DNA of 64,000 bases from CAJXSD01 sp964633145 (GCA_964633145.1 CAZWFE010000007.1:9906-73905), one strand, 5' to 3'. Positions 1 to 8,901 are shown, numbered from the stretch's first letter. Notes: generated from the letters alone by a model not told the origin. Program-made: numbers and translations.

Positions 1-402
1 GCCGGCCACCTGTGCCTCATACGCGGTGATCTGGTTGGTGGCATCAGACAGCGCAGCGGCTTGCGTATCGCGTTCCTGCGTCAGCGCGGCAATCAACGCG
101 GATTGCTCTGCCAACTGATCCTGTGCGCTGACCAAACTGGAACTCAGCGTGCCCAATTCCGTTTCCAAATCTGCCACGCGGCTGCGTTCCATGCCCAAAG
201 CCTGTGCCATACTGGCAATTTCTAAGCTAAGCGTATTTAATTCGGTTTCCTGCCCTGAAATGGTTTCACGCAACACAAACTGAATGACCATAAAAATGGT
301 CAGAACAAACATCAATACCAGCAAAAGGCCGGTCATCGCATCCACAAACCCCGGCCAGATGGATGCCTGAAACCGTTGTCCTGTGCGCCGCGATAACCCC
401 AT
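1..402 (-). CDS. OmpA/MotB-type envelope protein, N-terminal part
   Basis: The gene begins with ATG at 402 and runs off the left edge, so only the first 134 residues are visible. They show a short basic N-terminus, one membrane helix (about residues 23-45, starting FVDAMTGLLLVLMFVL) and then a long heptad-like alpha-helical stretch rich in Leu, Ala, Gln and Glu. This is the build of the inner-membrane partner that sits beside ExbB/TolQ-type channels and usually ends in an OmpA-like peptidoglycan-binding domain; that domain would lie outside the window. It follows the ExbB-like gene with a 9-base gap, so the two are very likely co-transcribed. The family call rests on the membrane segment plus context. 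Confidence 0.65.
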   Translation of the reverse strand, partial: MGLSRRTGQRFQASIWPGFVDAMTGLLLVLMFVLTIFMVIQFVLRETISGQETELNTLSLEIASMAQALGMERSRVADLETELGTLSSSLVSAQDQLAEQSALIAALTQERDTQAAALSDATNQITAYEAQVAG

Positions 403-411
403 GCTGGCCCC

Positions 412-1632
412 CTAGCCCCGATCCGACCGTTTGCCTGCGTCGATTTCGGTCAGCGCTTGGACCAAGGCATTGGTCAGCGCCTGAATATCACTGCGAATGG
501 CGGTCAATGTTTCCTGACGCCCTGCGGCCACATCCTCCATCAGGTGCAACATCTGGACGTCGATTGACCGCAGACGCATACGGCTTTCGGCATCGACAGC
601 ATCATTTTGTTCCATCGCAGATAGCACGGCCAATAATTTTTCCTGCCCCTCGGCCACACGTTCCAAGGCGCTGTTGGCCGGCGCGCTTTGTTCCAAGCGG
701 TCCGTCAAACGTTCCAGTTTGCTGGATAGATCAGATATTTTTTCGTCCACCATACCGCGGGTTTGGTCAGATTGGGCGAACATGACGCGCATCGCCTCCA
801 TCTGTTCGGACATTTGATCCAGTACAGCCGTGAACATGGCGCTGTCGCCCGACATTTCGCCATCGCCTGACGAAAACCCCAGCCGCGTCATGGATGATAA
901 CCATTCCTCAAGCTCGCGGTAAAATCGGTTTTGACCGTGGCCTGCAAACAATTCCAACAGGCCCACGATCAACGATCCTGCCAAGCCCATCAGCGACGAC
1001 GAAAATGCAACGCCCATGCCGCCCAGCTGGCCCTCAAGCCCGCTCATCAAACGGGAAAACACCTCGAACCCGGTTTCGCCATCTTGGGGGGCCAGCGATC
1101 GGATGGTTTCGACCAAGGCAGGCACCGTTGTGGCCAAGCCATAAAATGTGCCCAACAGCCCCAGAAAAATCAGCAGGTTGACCACATATCGTGTAAATTC
1201 ACGCGCCTCTTCGATGCGAGTGGCAACAGAGTCCAGAATGGATCGGGTTGACGATGCCGCAATTTGCATCCGCGTTCCGCGCGTGCGCAACAGGGTTGCC
1301 AAAGGCGCCAAAATCTGTGGGGCGCGCGATGATTGATTGCTGGAATCTTGGGCGAAATTTTCGATCCAACGCACCGAATAAATCAACTGTGCAACCTGAT
1401 AAATGCAGCTTAGGACACCAATCGCAAAGACCAGAAAAATAAATCCGTTCAGGTAAATGTTCGCGGTCATAATGCCCACAAACTGTGGCAGTGCCATAAA
1501 CACACCTGCCCCTGTCAGACCCATGGCGACCAGCATCATCAGAATTTGACGGATCGGTTGGGAAAAATGCAGCTTTGCTGGTATCGGCTGATCCATTTGT
1601 GCCTCGGGGGTTGCTCTATCTTTGTTGACCAT
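412..1632 (-). CDS. MotA/TolQ/ExbB-family proton channel protein
   Basis: This 406-residue inner-membrane protein has hydrophobic segments at about 30-52, 58-82, 148-168 and 210-232. The segment around GLLGTFYGLATTVPAL and the Gly/Ser-rich stretch GGMGVAFSSSLMGLAGSL are the conserved TolQ/ExbB core helices that conduct protons. The C-terminal 150 residues are a polar coiled-coil region, longer than in classical ExbB. With the next gene it probably forms a proton-driven envelope motor, but whether the role is TonB energisation, Tol-type constriction or something else cannot be told. Start ATG at 1632 is preceded by AGGTCG. Confidence 0.8.
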   Translation of the reverse strand: MVNKDRATPEAQMDQPIPAKLHFSQPIRQILMMLVAMGLTGAGVFMALPQFVGIMTANIYLNGFIFLVFAIGVLSCIYQVAQLIYSVRWIENFAQDSSNQSSRAPQILAPLATLLRTRGTRMQIAASSTRSILDSVATRIEEAREFTRYVVNLLIFLGLLGTFYGLATTVPALVETIRSLAPQDGETGFEVFSRLMSGLEGQLGGMGVAFSSSLMGLAGSLIVGLLELFAGHGQNRFYRELEEWLSSMTRLGFSSGDGEMSGDSAMFTAVLDQMSEQMEAMRVMFAQSDQTRGMVDEKISDLSSKLERLTDRLEQSAPANSALERVAEGQEKLLAVLSAMEQNDAVDAESRMRLRSIDVQMLHLMEDVAAGRQETLTAIRSDIQALTNALVQALTEIDAGKRSDRG

Positions 1633-1659
1633 AAAACGACCTAGCCTGTTAATCCAAGT

Positions 1660-2187
1660 CTATTCGCTGCGTATGGCATGAACTTGGTCCACCAACCATT
1701 GTAAATCTGCATCGTTTATCCCTAAACCGTCCAAATGTGATGCTGTGTTGCACAGGTATTCCCAATTTGGCCCCCGCCCGCCAACAGCATGCGCAATGAT
1801 ACGGGCCTGTTCGTCTAGTGGCAAATCACCACAATATTGATCATGGTCGGGGTCGATCACATATGTGACGGCCGCCAAAACACGGCCATCTGCCAGGGTG
1901 ATGTCCAATTCTTTTTCCAAATATGCAGAGGACACCAATTCGCGTTCGCGCAGATATGCCAATGTTTCGTCGACACAGGCATCCGCGACACGAAATGCCA
2001 TGCCGTCACACCGCGCCCCTTGGGTATAATCCAATGCCAGCACCAATCCGGGGTCGGCCAGCGTCCCCCTGTGGTGAATGGACCGCATACAGAAAGAGCG
2101 ATGATAATCCGGCAAATGCGCCAGTTGCGTTTCGACATATTCAAAGCCGGGGTTCCACAACAGCGACCCATAGCCAAAAACCCACAT
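1660..2187 (-). CDS. chaC: ChaC-like gamma-glutamylcyclotransferase
   Basis: This is a 175-residue cytoplasmic protein. The N-terminus WVFGYGSLLWNPGF is the substrate-binding YGSL loop of the ChaC/GGCT fold, and a conserved acidic stretch (RERELVSSAYLEKEL) follows near residue 100. ChaC enzymes cleave the gamma-glutamyl bond of glutathione to give 5-oxoproline and Cys-Gly. The length matches the bacterial family. It is divergent from the DUF2125 gene and lies just upstream of the ExbB-like gene (27-base gap), so it may be the first gene of that operon. Confidence 0.9.
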   Translation of the reverse strand: MWVFGYGSLLWNPGFEYVETQLAHLPDYHRSFCMRSIHHRGTLADPGLVLALDYTQGARCDGMAFRVADACVDETLAYLRERELVSSAYLEKELDITLADGRVLAAVTYVIDPDHDQYCGDLPLDEQARIIAHAVGGRGPNWEYLCNTASHLDGLGINDADLQWLVDQVHAIRSE

Positions 2188-2259
2188 TGCAGTTTCTTTC
2201 TTGGTTGTTTTCCCGCCTGTTTAACGCCAATCTGCACCAAAGGCAAAGAGGCGAGACCC

Positions 2260-3021
2260 ATGCAGCGCATTATTTTATTTACAGTTGGCTTAGCGATCCT
2301 GTGGTCCATCAATTGGGGGTGGGGATATTCGCGTAATATGGATGATACACGTGCTTGGTTTGATGCCCCCGCAGCGCAGGTGGGCGACGTATCCCAACGC
2401 GGATTTCCCAGTCGCTATGACGTGACCTTGGACGATGTGGCGATACCGGCAATTGGGTTTACGGCAGAATTTGTGCAAATTTTGCGCGTGGTTTATAACG
2501 CGGACCATCGCATTATCGTGTTGCCCGATGAATTCACCCTGATGGGCCAACCTGTTTCGGGCACAGGATTTCGCGCATCGGTCGTGCGCGATGGGGATTT
2601 TGCCCGCATCACTATCGAAGGGCGCGACATCACCCTGCCCCAAGGTCTGCGTGCGGCGCATGGGCAAATTTCCATGATCCCTGACGTAGGACTGGGGCAA
2701 TATAAACTCTATGTCGCACTTGATGCAGCGACGCTGAACGGCACGACCCTGGCCACGCCCATTCAGATCACAGCCGATGTGACACTGCCTGAAACCATCG
2801 ACCCCAGTTCGCTGACATCCGTTTTGCCTGGTCTATCTGGATGGGGCAAAACCGATGTCACCGTGGTCACGCCCGATGAAACCCTGTCCAACCTAATCCT
2901 GGACGCAATGACACGCACCCTGTCTGGGCCTGTGCCGCAGTCGGCGGACATGGACGCGCTGCTGGCATGGGTTGCAACATTGATGGGATCGGCCGCATAC
3001 CAATCCGGTCAGGGATCATGA
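2260..3021 (+). CDS. DUF2125-type exported protein
   Basis: The protein has 253 residues and starts at ATG 2260; a longer open frame to the left only overlaps chaC on the other strand and is rejected. The N-terminal hydrophobic segment (IILFTVGLAILWSINWGWGY) is a signal peptide or membrane anchor, followed by a beta-rich domain. It resembles alphaproteobacterial DUF2125 proteins, whose function is unknown. The stop overlaps the region of the next start: TGA at 3019-3021 and ATG at 3023, so the two genes are translationally close. Function is not assigned. Confidence 0.65.
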   Translation: MQRIILFTVGLAILWSINWGWGYSRNMDDTRAWFDAPAAQVGDVSQRGFPSRYDVTLDDVAIPAIGFTAEFVQILRVVYNADHRIIVLPDEFTLMGQPVSGTGFRASVVRDGDFARITIEGRDITLPQGLRAAHGQISMIPDVGLGQYKLYVALDAATLNGTTLATPIQITADVTLPETIDPSSLTSVLPGLSGWGKTDVTVVTPDETLSNLILDAMTRTLSGPVPQSADMDALLAWVATLMGSAAYQSGQGS

Positions 3022-3022
3022 C

Positions 3023-4060
3023 ATGACACAGCACCCACCCCAGACCGGTCCCCGAAATTTGATCACCGATGTTGATGGTGTTCTGGTGGGGCACGCCAGT
3101 GATCCAAACATTTGCACAGGGGTCAGCGTGATCACGTCTGATCGGCCCTTTGTTGCGTCCTATCACGTGATGGGGGGCGCACCGGGGACGCGCGACACCG
3201 ATTTGCTGGCCCCTGATAAAACCGTGTCAGACATTGATACGATTGTGCTGTCTGGCGGATCGGCCTTTGGTCTGGATGCGGCATCGGGTGTATCGGATGC
3301 ACTGCGCCAACAGGGGCGCGGGTTTGCCGTGGGTGATATGACCGTTCCCATCGTTCCCGCCGCAATTTTGTTTGATCTGGCGAATGGTGGGACCAAGGAT
3401 TGGGACACATCACCCTATCCCGATTTGGGGCGGCGCGCCTATGCGGCGCGGGGCGACCAATTTGATCTGGGCACAATCGGCGCAGGCTATGGCGCATTAT
3501 GTGGCACGATCAAGGGCGGACTGGGGTCTGCATCGCTGCACCTGTCTGGGGGCGGTATGATCGGGGCAATGATCGCTGCCAATCCCGTTGGCAACCCCTG
3601 CGATGGCGCGGGGCGATTTTGGGCGGCCCCCTATGAATTAAACGGTGAATATGGGGGAATGGGCAGTCCCAAAACGGACGGACAGATATATGACCTAGCC
3701 CTTACAAAATTGGGGGCCTTGCACCCCAACCAAAACACCACAATCGGGATTATCGCCACTGATATCACATTGGACAAGGCACAGCTGGCGCGGCTGGCGA
3801 CCGCGGCCCATGACGGGATCGCGCGTGCAATCAGCCCCGCACATTTGCCATTTGACGGCGATTTGATTTTTGCCATATCCACGGCCAAACGGCCCGCGCC
3901 CGCAACCCCGCATGCCATGGCCGAACTATGCCATTTCGCAGCCGCCTGCGTTGCGCGATCTGTGGCGCGCGGTGTTTATCATGCAACAGCCCATCCGACA
4001 GATGTGAAACCCAGTTGGGCCGCGGCCTATGGCGACCCTTTGTCATGGAAAAAATCATAG
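3023..4060 (+). CDS. P1 family (DmpA-type) peptidase
   Basis: This 345-residue protein belongs to the S58/DmpA family of self-cleaving N-terminal nucleophile hydrolases, which include L-aminopeptidases and beta-peptidyl aminopeptidases. Family landmarks are NLITDVDGVLVGHA near the N-terminus, LSGGSAFGLDAASGV near residue 75 and GTIGAGYGALCGTIKGG followed by GLGSAS around 150-175, where the family nucleophile region lies. The exact cleavage residue is not assigned here. Its 3' end overlaps the 3' end of uvrC by 34 bases, convergently. Substrate is unknown. Confidence 0.88.
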   Translation: MTQHPPQTGPRNLITDVDGVLVGHASDPNICTGVSVITSDRPFVASYHVMGGAPGTRDTDLLAPDKTVSDIDTIVLSGGSAFGLDAASGVSDALRQQGRGFAVGDMTVPIVPAAILFDLANGGTKDWDTSPYPDLGRRAYAARGDQFDLGTIGAGYGALCGTIKGGLGSASLHLSGGGMIGAMIAANPVGNPCDGAGRFWAAPYELNGEYGGMGSPKTDGQIYDLALTKLGALHPNQNTTIGIIATDITLDKAQLARLATAAHDGIARAISPAHLPFDGDLIFAISTAKRPAPATPHAMAELCHFAAACVARSVARGVYHATAHPTDVKPSWAAAYGDPLSWKKS

Positions 4061-5880
4061 ATTTTTTCGGCCAAGGCGTCCGATACCCCATCGACGGCTT
4101 TTAGGTCGGACAGGTTCGCGCGACTGACGGCCTTGGCCGATCCGAAATGGGCCAACAATGCCTTTTTCCGTGCGGCACCTACCCCATCGATTTCATCCAA
4201 TGGATTGGCAACAAAGGCCTTGGATCGCTTGGCCCTATGGGTGCCAATGGCGAAACGGTGCGCTTCGTCGCGCAGGCGTTGGATATAGTACAGCACGGGA
4301 TCATTGCGTTGCAGCGCAAAGACGGGTTTTCCTGTGACGTGAAATTCCTCTTTGCCGTGGTCGCGATCAACGCCTTTGGCCACGCCGACCATGGCCACAT
4401 CCTGCACACCCAAATCGTCCATAATTTCGCGCACGGCTGATACCTGTCCAGCACCCCCGTCGATCAACAACAAATCCGGCCAAGTGTCCGATTGGCGTTG
4501 CGGATCCTCTTTCAACAGGCGTTCAAAGCGGCGGCGCAGCACCTCTTTCATCATGCCAAAATCGTCGCCGGGGGTCAGATCGGTGCCCTGAATATTAAAT
4601 TTGCGATATTGGTTTTTCATCAATCCATCGGGACCTGCCACCACCATGGCCCCCACCGCATGCGCCCCCTGAATATGCGAGTTATCATAGATTTCAATCC
4701 GCTCTGGCGGCTGTTCCAGATCAAAGGCATCCGCAACCCCGCGCAGCAATTTGGCTTGGGTTGCACTTTCGGACATGCGACGGGCCAAGCTTTCTTTGGC
4801 ATTGCGCAAGGCACCTGAGACCAATTCCAATTTTTCGCCCCGCTGCGGCACGACCAAATCCACCTTGCGGCCTGCGCGGTCGGACAGCAAATCCTGCACC
4901 AAATCCGCGTTTTCGATGTCGTGGGACAAAATCAACTGCTTGGGCGGTTCTTTGGTGTCGTAGAACTGCGATACGAATGCCTCTAATACCTCGGCATGGG
5001 AATTATCGGGGGCGATACGGGGGTAAAAATCGCGGTTACCCCAGTTTTGATTGGCGCGAATAAAAAACACCTGAACACAGGCCTGCCCCCCTTCGATATG
5101 CAGGGCGATGATATCGGCCTCGGGGACAGTGCGCGGGTTGATGCCTTGGGCGGTTTGCACCTGCGTCATGGCGCGAATACGGTCGCGCAGGCTGGCGGCT
5201 TTCTCAAACTCCATCGCGTCGGACGCTGCCGCCATTTGTTTGGCCAGTGTTTCCTGAATTTGCGTGGATTTCCCCGACAAAAACCGCTGGGCATCGCGCA
5301 CCGCCTCGGCATAGTCCGATTTCGATATGCGACCCACACAGGGCGCGGTGCAGCGTTTGATTTGATATTGCAAACAGGGCCGCGTGCGCGTGTCAAACAT
5401 ACTGTCCGAACAATTACGCAGCAAAAACACCCGCTGTAATTGCGCCAAGGTATAATTCACCGCACCCGCCGAGGCAAAGGGGCCATAATAGGTGCCCTTT
5501 TCTTTTTTAGCGCCGCGGTGTTTTTTGATTTGGGGGAAATCGTGATCTGTGACCAGAATGTTTGGAAAACTTTTGTCATCACGCAGCAACACGTTATAGC
5601 GCGGCTTTAGCTGCTTGATCAGGTTTTGTTCCAGCAGCAAAGCCTCGGTTTCGGTTTTTGTAGTCAAAAACATCATTTGCGCGGTTTCCGAAATCATCCG
5701 CGCGATGCGACCTGAATGGCCGTGTGGACGGGCATAATTTGAAACGCGTGCTTTCAGATTGCGGGCTTTGCCAACGTATAACACCCGCGCTTGGGCATCC
5801 AACATGCGATACACGCCTGGGGAATGATCCAGTTGTCGCACATAGTCTTGGATTAAGTGATGGCCCGTTTTATCCGTCAT
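4027..5880 (-). CDS. uvrC: UvrABC system protein C (excision nuclease)
   Basis: UvrC (617 residues) makes the 3' and 5' incisions in nucleotide excision repair after UvrA/UvrB damage recognition. The N-terminal GIY-YIG nuclease is seen at about 17-95 (PGVYRMLDAQARVLYVGKAR). A Cys cluster (CLQYQIKRCTAPCVG) follows near 170, then a UVR motif for UvrB binding near 205-240, the RNase-H-like nuclease domain from about 380 (EIYDNSHIQGAHAVGA), and two C-terminal helix-hairpin-helix motifs (DEIDGVGAARKKALL, KAVDGVSDALAEKI). Length and order are typical. Its last codons overlap the convergent peptidase gene. Confidence 0.97.
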   Translation of the reverse strand: MTDKTGHHLIQDYVRQLDHSPGVYRMLDAQARVLYVGKARNLKARVSNYARPHGHSGRIARMISETAQMMFLTTKTETEALLLEQNLIKQLKPRYNVLLRDDKSFPNILVTDHDFPQIKKHRGAKKEKGTYYGPFASAGAVNYTLAQLQRVFLLRNCSDSMFDTRTRPCLQYQIKRCTAPCVGRISKSDYAEAVRDAQRFLSGKSTQIQETLAKQMAAASDAMEFEKAASLRDRIRAMTQVQTAQGINPRTVPEADIIALHIEGGQACVQVFFIRANQNWGNRDFYPRIAPDNSHAEVLEAFVSQFYDTKEPPKQLILSHDIENADLVQDLLSDRAGRKVDLVVPQRGEKLELVSGALRNAKESLARRMSESATQAKLLRGVADAFDLEQPPERIEIYDNSHIQGAHAVGAMVVAGPDGLMKNQYRKFNIQGTDLTPGDDFGMMKEVLRRRFERLLKEDPQRQSDTWPDLLLIDGGAGQVSAVREIMDDLGVQDVAMVGVAKGVDRDHGKEEFHVTGKPVFALQRNDPVLYYIQRLRDEAHRFAIGTHRAKRSKAFVANPLDEIDGVGAARKKALLAHFGSAKAVSRANLSDLKAVDGVSDALAEKIYDFFHDKGSP

Positions 5881-6201
5881 GCTGCCCGATACCCTGTGAT
5901 TTTTCAGTGATACAGCGATTCTATGTGTCGCTGCAATTTTCCATACCCAAATTCAAGGGTAAACCTTTCCACGGAACCTGTGGATAAGTCTGATGATAAC
6001 TTTTGGAAACGCAGGATTTTTCCTTATTTTTTGGTGATTTCGTTAATTTGCACAAAAATTAGGCAATACTGTAAGCATTTGATTCAAAATGTTATTTTTT
6101 TATTGTTAGCACCAACACCTTGAATTTTATACATTTTTGTAAACTTTTGTGACGGTTATTTGACAGAGGGGACAACTTTTGGCGCACCACCTTGGCGCGA
6201 A
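5881..6201. other. AT-rich intergenic region upstream of uvrC
   Basis: These 321 bases hold no convincing gene; the short open frames have no ribosome binding site or recognisable product. The part from about 6000 to 6170 is clearly more AT-rich than its surroundings, with several runs of T and A. A perfect DnaA-box-like 9-mer (TGTGGATAA, complement TTATCCACA) lies at 5979-5987. The region should contain the uvrC promoter, which I cannot place with confidence. The SDR gene ends on its right side. Confidence 0.4.
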
Positions 6202-6978
6202 CTATTCCACGCCAAGGACATCTGGCGTTTGCCAAGCCAAATGTTGGCCGCCATCTACGCAAATTAATTGCCCTGTGACGGCCGGAGCATCCAAAAAATA
6301 CCCCAAAGCGGCACAGATATCTTGGGGGTTAGATCCGCGCCCCAACACCGTGTTTTTGCGCTGATTTTCGAAATGCTCATTGCTTTGGCGTGCGCCAATT
6401 AATGTGGGGCCCGGGCCAATGGCATTTACCCGCACATCAGGTGCCAAAGCGCGTGCGGTGGTTTGGGTCATCGCCCACAGCCCCATTTTCGCGATGGTAT
6501 ACGACATAAATTCAGGCGTCAGCTTTCGCACCCGCTGGTCCAGCATGTTGATGATCAATCCGCTGGCAACGGGTTCATTGCAGCTGTCGATTGCACCCTT
6601 GGGCACCTGACGCGCAAATTCTTGGGTCAAGACGAATGGCGCGCGCAGATTGCTTTCCATATGGCGATCCCACGACTGGCGCGATGCTGTGTCCAGATTG
6701 TCGTATTCAAACACTGACGCGTTATTGATCAAAACATTCAGCGGTCCACCCAGCGCATCGACGGCTTGGGCGATTAGCGGTGTCACTTGGGCTTCGTCCA
6801 AAATATCGGCCTGAACCGCGACAGCAACGCGCCCCAGCGCTTGGATTTCTGCGACGGTGTCTTGGGCCGCTTGGGCAGATCCATTGTAATGGATGGCAAC
6901 ATCATAGCCACGATTTGCCAAATACAGTGCCATAGCACGGCCCAATCGTTTCGCCCCGCCCGTTACAAGTGCGCGCAT
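6202..6978 (-). CDS. Pteridine-reductase-like SDR oxidoreductase
   Basis: This is a 258-residue short-chain dehydrogenase. The start at 6978 is preceded by AAGGATCC, whereas an upstream in-frame start at 7017 would overlap the antiporter gene. The NADP-binding motif is VTGGAKRLGRAMA (TGxxxRxG, as in pteridine reductases). The usual catalytic Ser is replaced: the strand reads INMLDQ before YTIAK, the N-M-x-D pattern of PTR1/FolM enzymes. A role in reducing a pterin or dihydrofolate-like substrate is therefore likely, though unproven. It is the last gene of a leftward group with the CaCA antiporter, the small zinc-ribbon protein and the S49 peptidase. Confidence 0.82.
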   Translation of the reverse strand: MRALVTGGAKRLGRAMALYLANRGYDVAIHYNGSAQAAQDTVAEIQALGRVAVAVQADILDEAQVTPLIAQAVDALGGPLNVLINNASVFEYDNLDTASRQSWDRHMESNLRAPFVLTQEFARQVPKGAIDSCNEPVASGLIINMLDQRVRKLTPEFMSYTIAKMGLWAMTQTTARALAPDVRVNAIGPGPTLIGARQSNEHFENQRKNTVLGRGSNPQDICAALGYFLDAPAVTGQLICVDGGQHLAWQTPDVLGVE

Positions 6979-6997
6979 GTTTGGATCCTTGTTTTTA

Positions 6998-7936
6998 TTA
7001 TAACAGTGTGACCACATAACTAGCGTAAAGCGCTAGCAGGACAATGCCCCATCTGCGACCCAATCGCCATCCCAGAAATACAAACGGGGTCATCAGAACC
7101 GACACAGCCAACATAACCCACAAATCATAGGTCAAAAATTCGGACGCAACGCTGATCGGCGCGACCAAAGATGCAACACCGATGATCCCCGCAAGATTGA
7201 ATAAATTCGATCCAATCACATTGCCCAAGGCAACGTCAGCCTGTTTACGAATAGCCGCCATGACGGTTGTCGCCAGTTCGGGTAAGGACGTTCCAATCGC
7301 AACCAATGTCAGCCCGATGACCGTGTCTGACACACCAAAATTGCGCGCAATTTCACTGGCCGCATCGACCAAAATATTGGCCCCCAAGGGCAGACCAATC
7401 AATCCCAGCAGCAAAAACAGTAGGATTTTCCACATCGGCAATGCGGGGTCTGCGCCCTCAAGGTCGTCTAGCAAGTCATCCTCGGGCTGCATCTGGCGTC
7501 GTGCGTCATATATATTTTCGCCCAGAACCAGCGCCAGCGCCGCCAAAAGAACCAAGCCCTGCCACATGCCAAATTGTCCCGTAAATGCCAGCGCAATAAA
7601 CAAAACTGATATGCCAAGCATAAAGACCAAGCTTTTGCGGGAATCTGATCCATTCGTGTCCATGGTCGAAATTAACGCGGGCACCCCTAGAACCAACAGG
7701 ACATTCGCGATGTTTGAACCGACCACATTCCCCATCGCAATGCCAGACACACCCTGCAGCGCAGCCTGAATGGCCACCAATAATTCAGGCGCCGAGGTGC
7801 CAAATGCCACAATCGTTAGCGACACGATCAACGCAGGTATGCCCAACCGCAGGCTAAGGTTCACAGCACCGCGCACCAAAAAATCGCCCGCAACGACCAA
7901 TAAAACGAACCCGAAAGCTGTCAAAACCCATGCCAT
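6998..7936 (-). CDS. Calcium/sodium antiporter (CaCA, YrbG-like)
   Basis: This 312-residue inner-membrane protein has about ten hydrophobic segments arranged as two inverted repeats. Each repeat carries the CaCA alpha motif: GTSAPELLVAIQAAL with GNVVGSNIANVLLVLG in the N-half, and GTSLPELATTVMAAI with GNVIGSNLFNLAGIIG in the C-half. These hold the ion-coordinating acidic and Asn residues. The family exchanges Ca2+ for Na+ or H+. A polar loop (residues about 143-165, rich in Asp and Glu) links the halves. Confidence 0.93.
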   Translation of the reverse strand: MAWVLTAFGFVLLVVAGDFLVRGAVNLSLRLGIPALIVSLTIVAFGTSAPELLVAIQAALQGVSGIAMGNVVGSNIANVLLVLGVPALISTMDTNGSDSRKSLVFMLGISVLFIALAFTGQFGMWQGLVLLAALALVLGENIYDARRQMQPEDDLLDDLEGADPALPMWKILLFLLLGLIGLPLGANILVDAASEIARNFGVSDTVIGLTLVAIGTSLPELATTVMAAIRKQADVALGNVIGSNLFNLAGIIGVASLVAPISVASEFLTYDLWVMLAVSVLMTPFVFLGWRLGRRWGIVLLALYASYVVTLL

Positions 7937-7942
7937 GATTAT

Positions 7943-8104
7943 TTACCGTTGGTTGCACGAACACTTGGTTCGTCCGATTTGAAATTTCCCACATTTGCGG
8001 CATTTTCGGGTGCGAATGGATTTGGGCGCAATCACGTGCAGTTTACCAAACATCGCCAAAACACCGATGAGGATTAAAAATAAAACGACTGCTTTGATAA
8101 TCAT
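7943..8104 (-). CDS. 53-residue membrane protein with zinc-ribbon-like Cys motif
   Basis: This small gene reads ATG at 8104 to TAA at 7943. The product has one N-terminal membrane helix (residues 4-20, VVLFLILIGVLAMFG) followed by a strongly basic tail with four cysteines, C35-x2-C38 and C48-x1-C50, within RKCRKCGKF and TKCSCNQR. That spacing suggests a metal-binding knuckle on the cytoplasmic side, since the tail is rich in Arg and Lys. It lies 2 bases after the S49 peptidase stop and 6 bases before the antiporter start, so it is part of the operon. Function unknown. Confidence 0.75.
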   Translation of the reverse strand: MIIKAVVLFLILIGVLAMFGKLHVIAPKSIRTRKCRKCGKFQIGRTKCSCNQR

Positions 8105-8106
8105 GA

Positions 8107-8901
8107 TTACAATCCAAACTGAGCAAAGGCAGCGCGTTCCTGAACATAGGTTGTCACGCCATCCGCAACCGCCATGCCAATGCGTTGGCCAATTGATTTT
8201 TTCACACCATAGTGACGATAGCGCAGTTTTTCGCCAAACCGTTTGCGCAGCACGTCATCCATATGGCCCAACCCGTCAATCAAACCCAAATCGACCGCGC
8301 TTTGTCCTGTCCAAAATTCACCTGTAAACAAATCCTGATCCCCGACCAACCGCGTGCCGCGGCGGGCGGTGATGTGGTCTTGGAACGCGGTGTGCATTTC
8401 GTTCAATATACGGTGCAGACGCTCGATATCTTCTGGTTTTTGTGGTTGGAATGGGTCCAACGTGGATTTTGATTTGCCCGCTGTATGAACGCGCCGTTCC
8501 ACGCCGTGGCGGGTGATGAAATCTTGGAACCCGAAACCTGCGGAAATGACCCCGATTGATCCAACGATTGATGTGGCATCGGCATAGATCTCGTCTGCTG
8601 CCACAGCAATCCAATACCCACCTGATGCTGCGACATCTTCGACAAAGGCATAAACAGGCACATTGGTTTCATCGGCCAACCGCCGAATGCGCGACCCAAT
8701 CAGCGACGATTGCACAGGCGATCCGCCCGGCGAATTGATCAACAGCGCCACGGCAGATGGTTTGCCTTTCTTAAAGGCGCGCTCTAACACCGGGCCAATT
8801 GCACGGTCATTCAAACTGCCGCGGCCCGACGCGGAAATCATGCCAGACAGACGCACGGTGGCAACAGTCGGTTTTTTGGGCAAAAAGGGTAATTTCATCA
8901 T
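8107..8901 (-). CDS. S49 family signal-peptide-peptidase-like protease (SppA/SohB)
   Basis: The 264-residue protein is a short-form S49 serine protease. LINSPGGSPVQSS near residue 55 and the nucleophile motif VEDVAASGGYWIAVAADEI near 85-100 are diagnostic, with the nucleophile Ser in ASGG. SIVGSIGVI follows as the usual structural motif. These enzymes use a Ser-Lys dyad to degrade membrane-embedded peptides, such as cleaved signal peptides. It is the first gene of the leftward group that ends with the SDR. Two adjacent ATG codons (8901 and 8898) are possible starts; no strong ribosome site distinguishes them. Confidence 0.9.
   Translation of the reverse strand: MMKLPFLPKKPTVATVRLSGMISASGRGSLNDRAIGPVLERAFKKGKPSAVALLINSPGGSPVQSSLIGSRIRRLADETNVPVYAFVEDVAASGGYWIAVAADEIYADATSIVGSIGVISAGFGFQDFITRHGVERRVHTAGKSKSTLDPFQPQKPEDIERLHRILNEMHTAFQDHITARRGTRLVGDQDLFTGEFWTGQSAVDLGLIDGLGHMDDVLRKRFGEKLRYRHYGVKKSIGQRIGMAVADGVTTYVQERAAFAQFGL

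Noticed and set aside
1837..2259. In-frame 5' extension of the DUF2125 gene to 1837
   Set aside because: It runs antisense through chaC, has no ribosome site, and the signal sequence begins at 2260.
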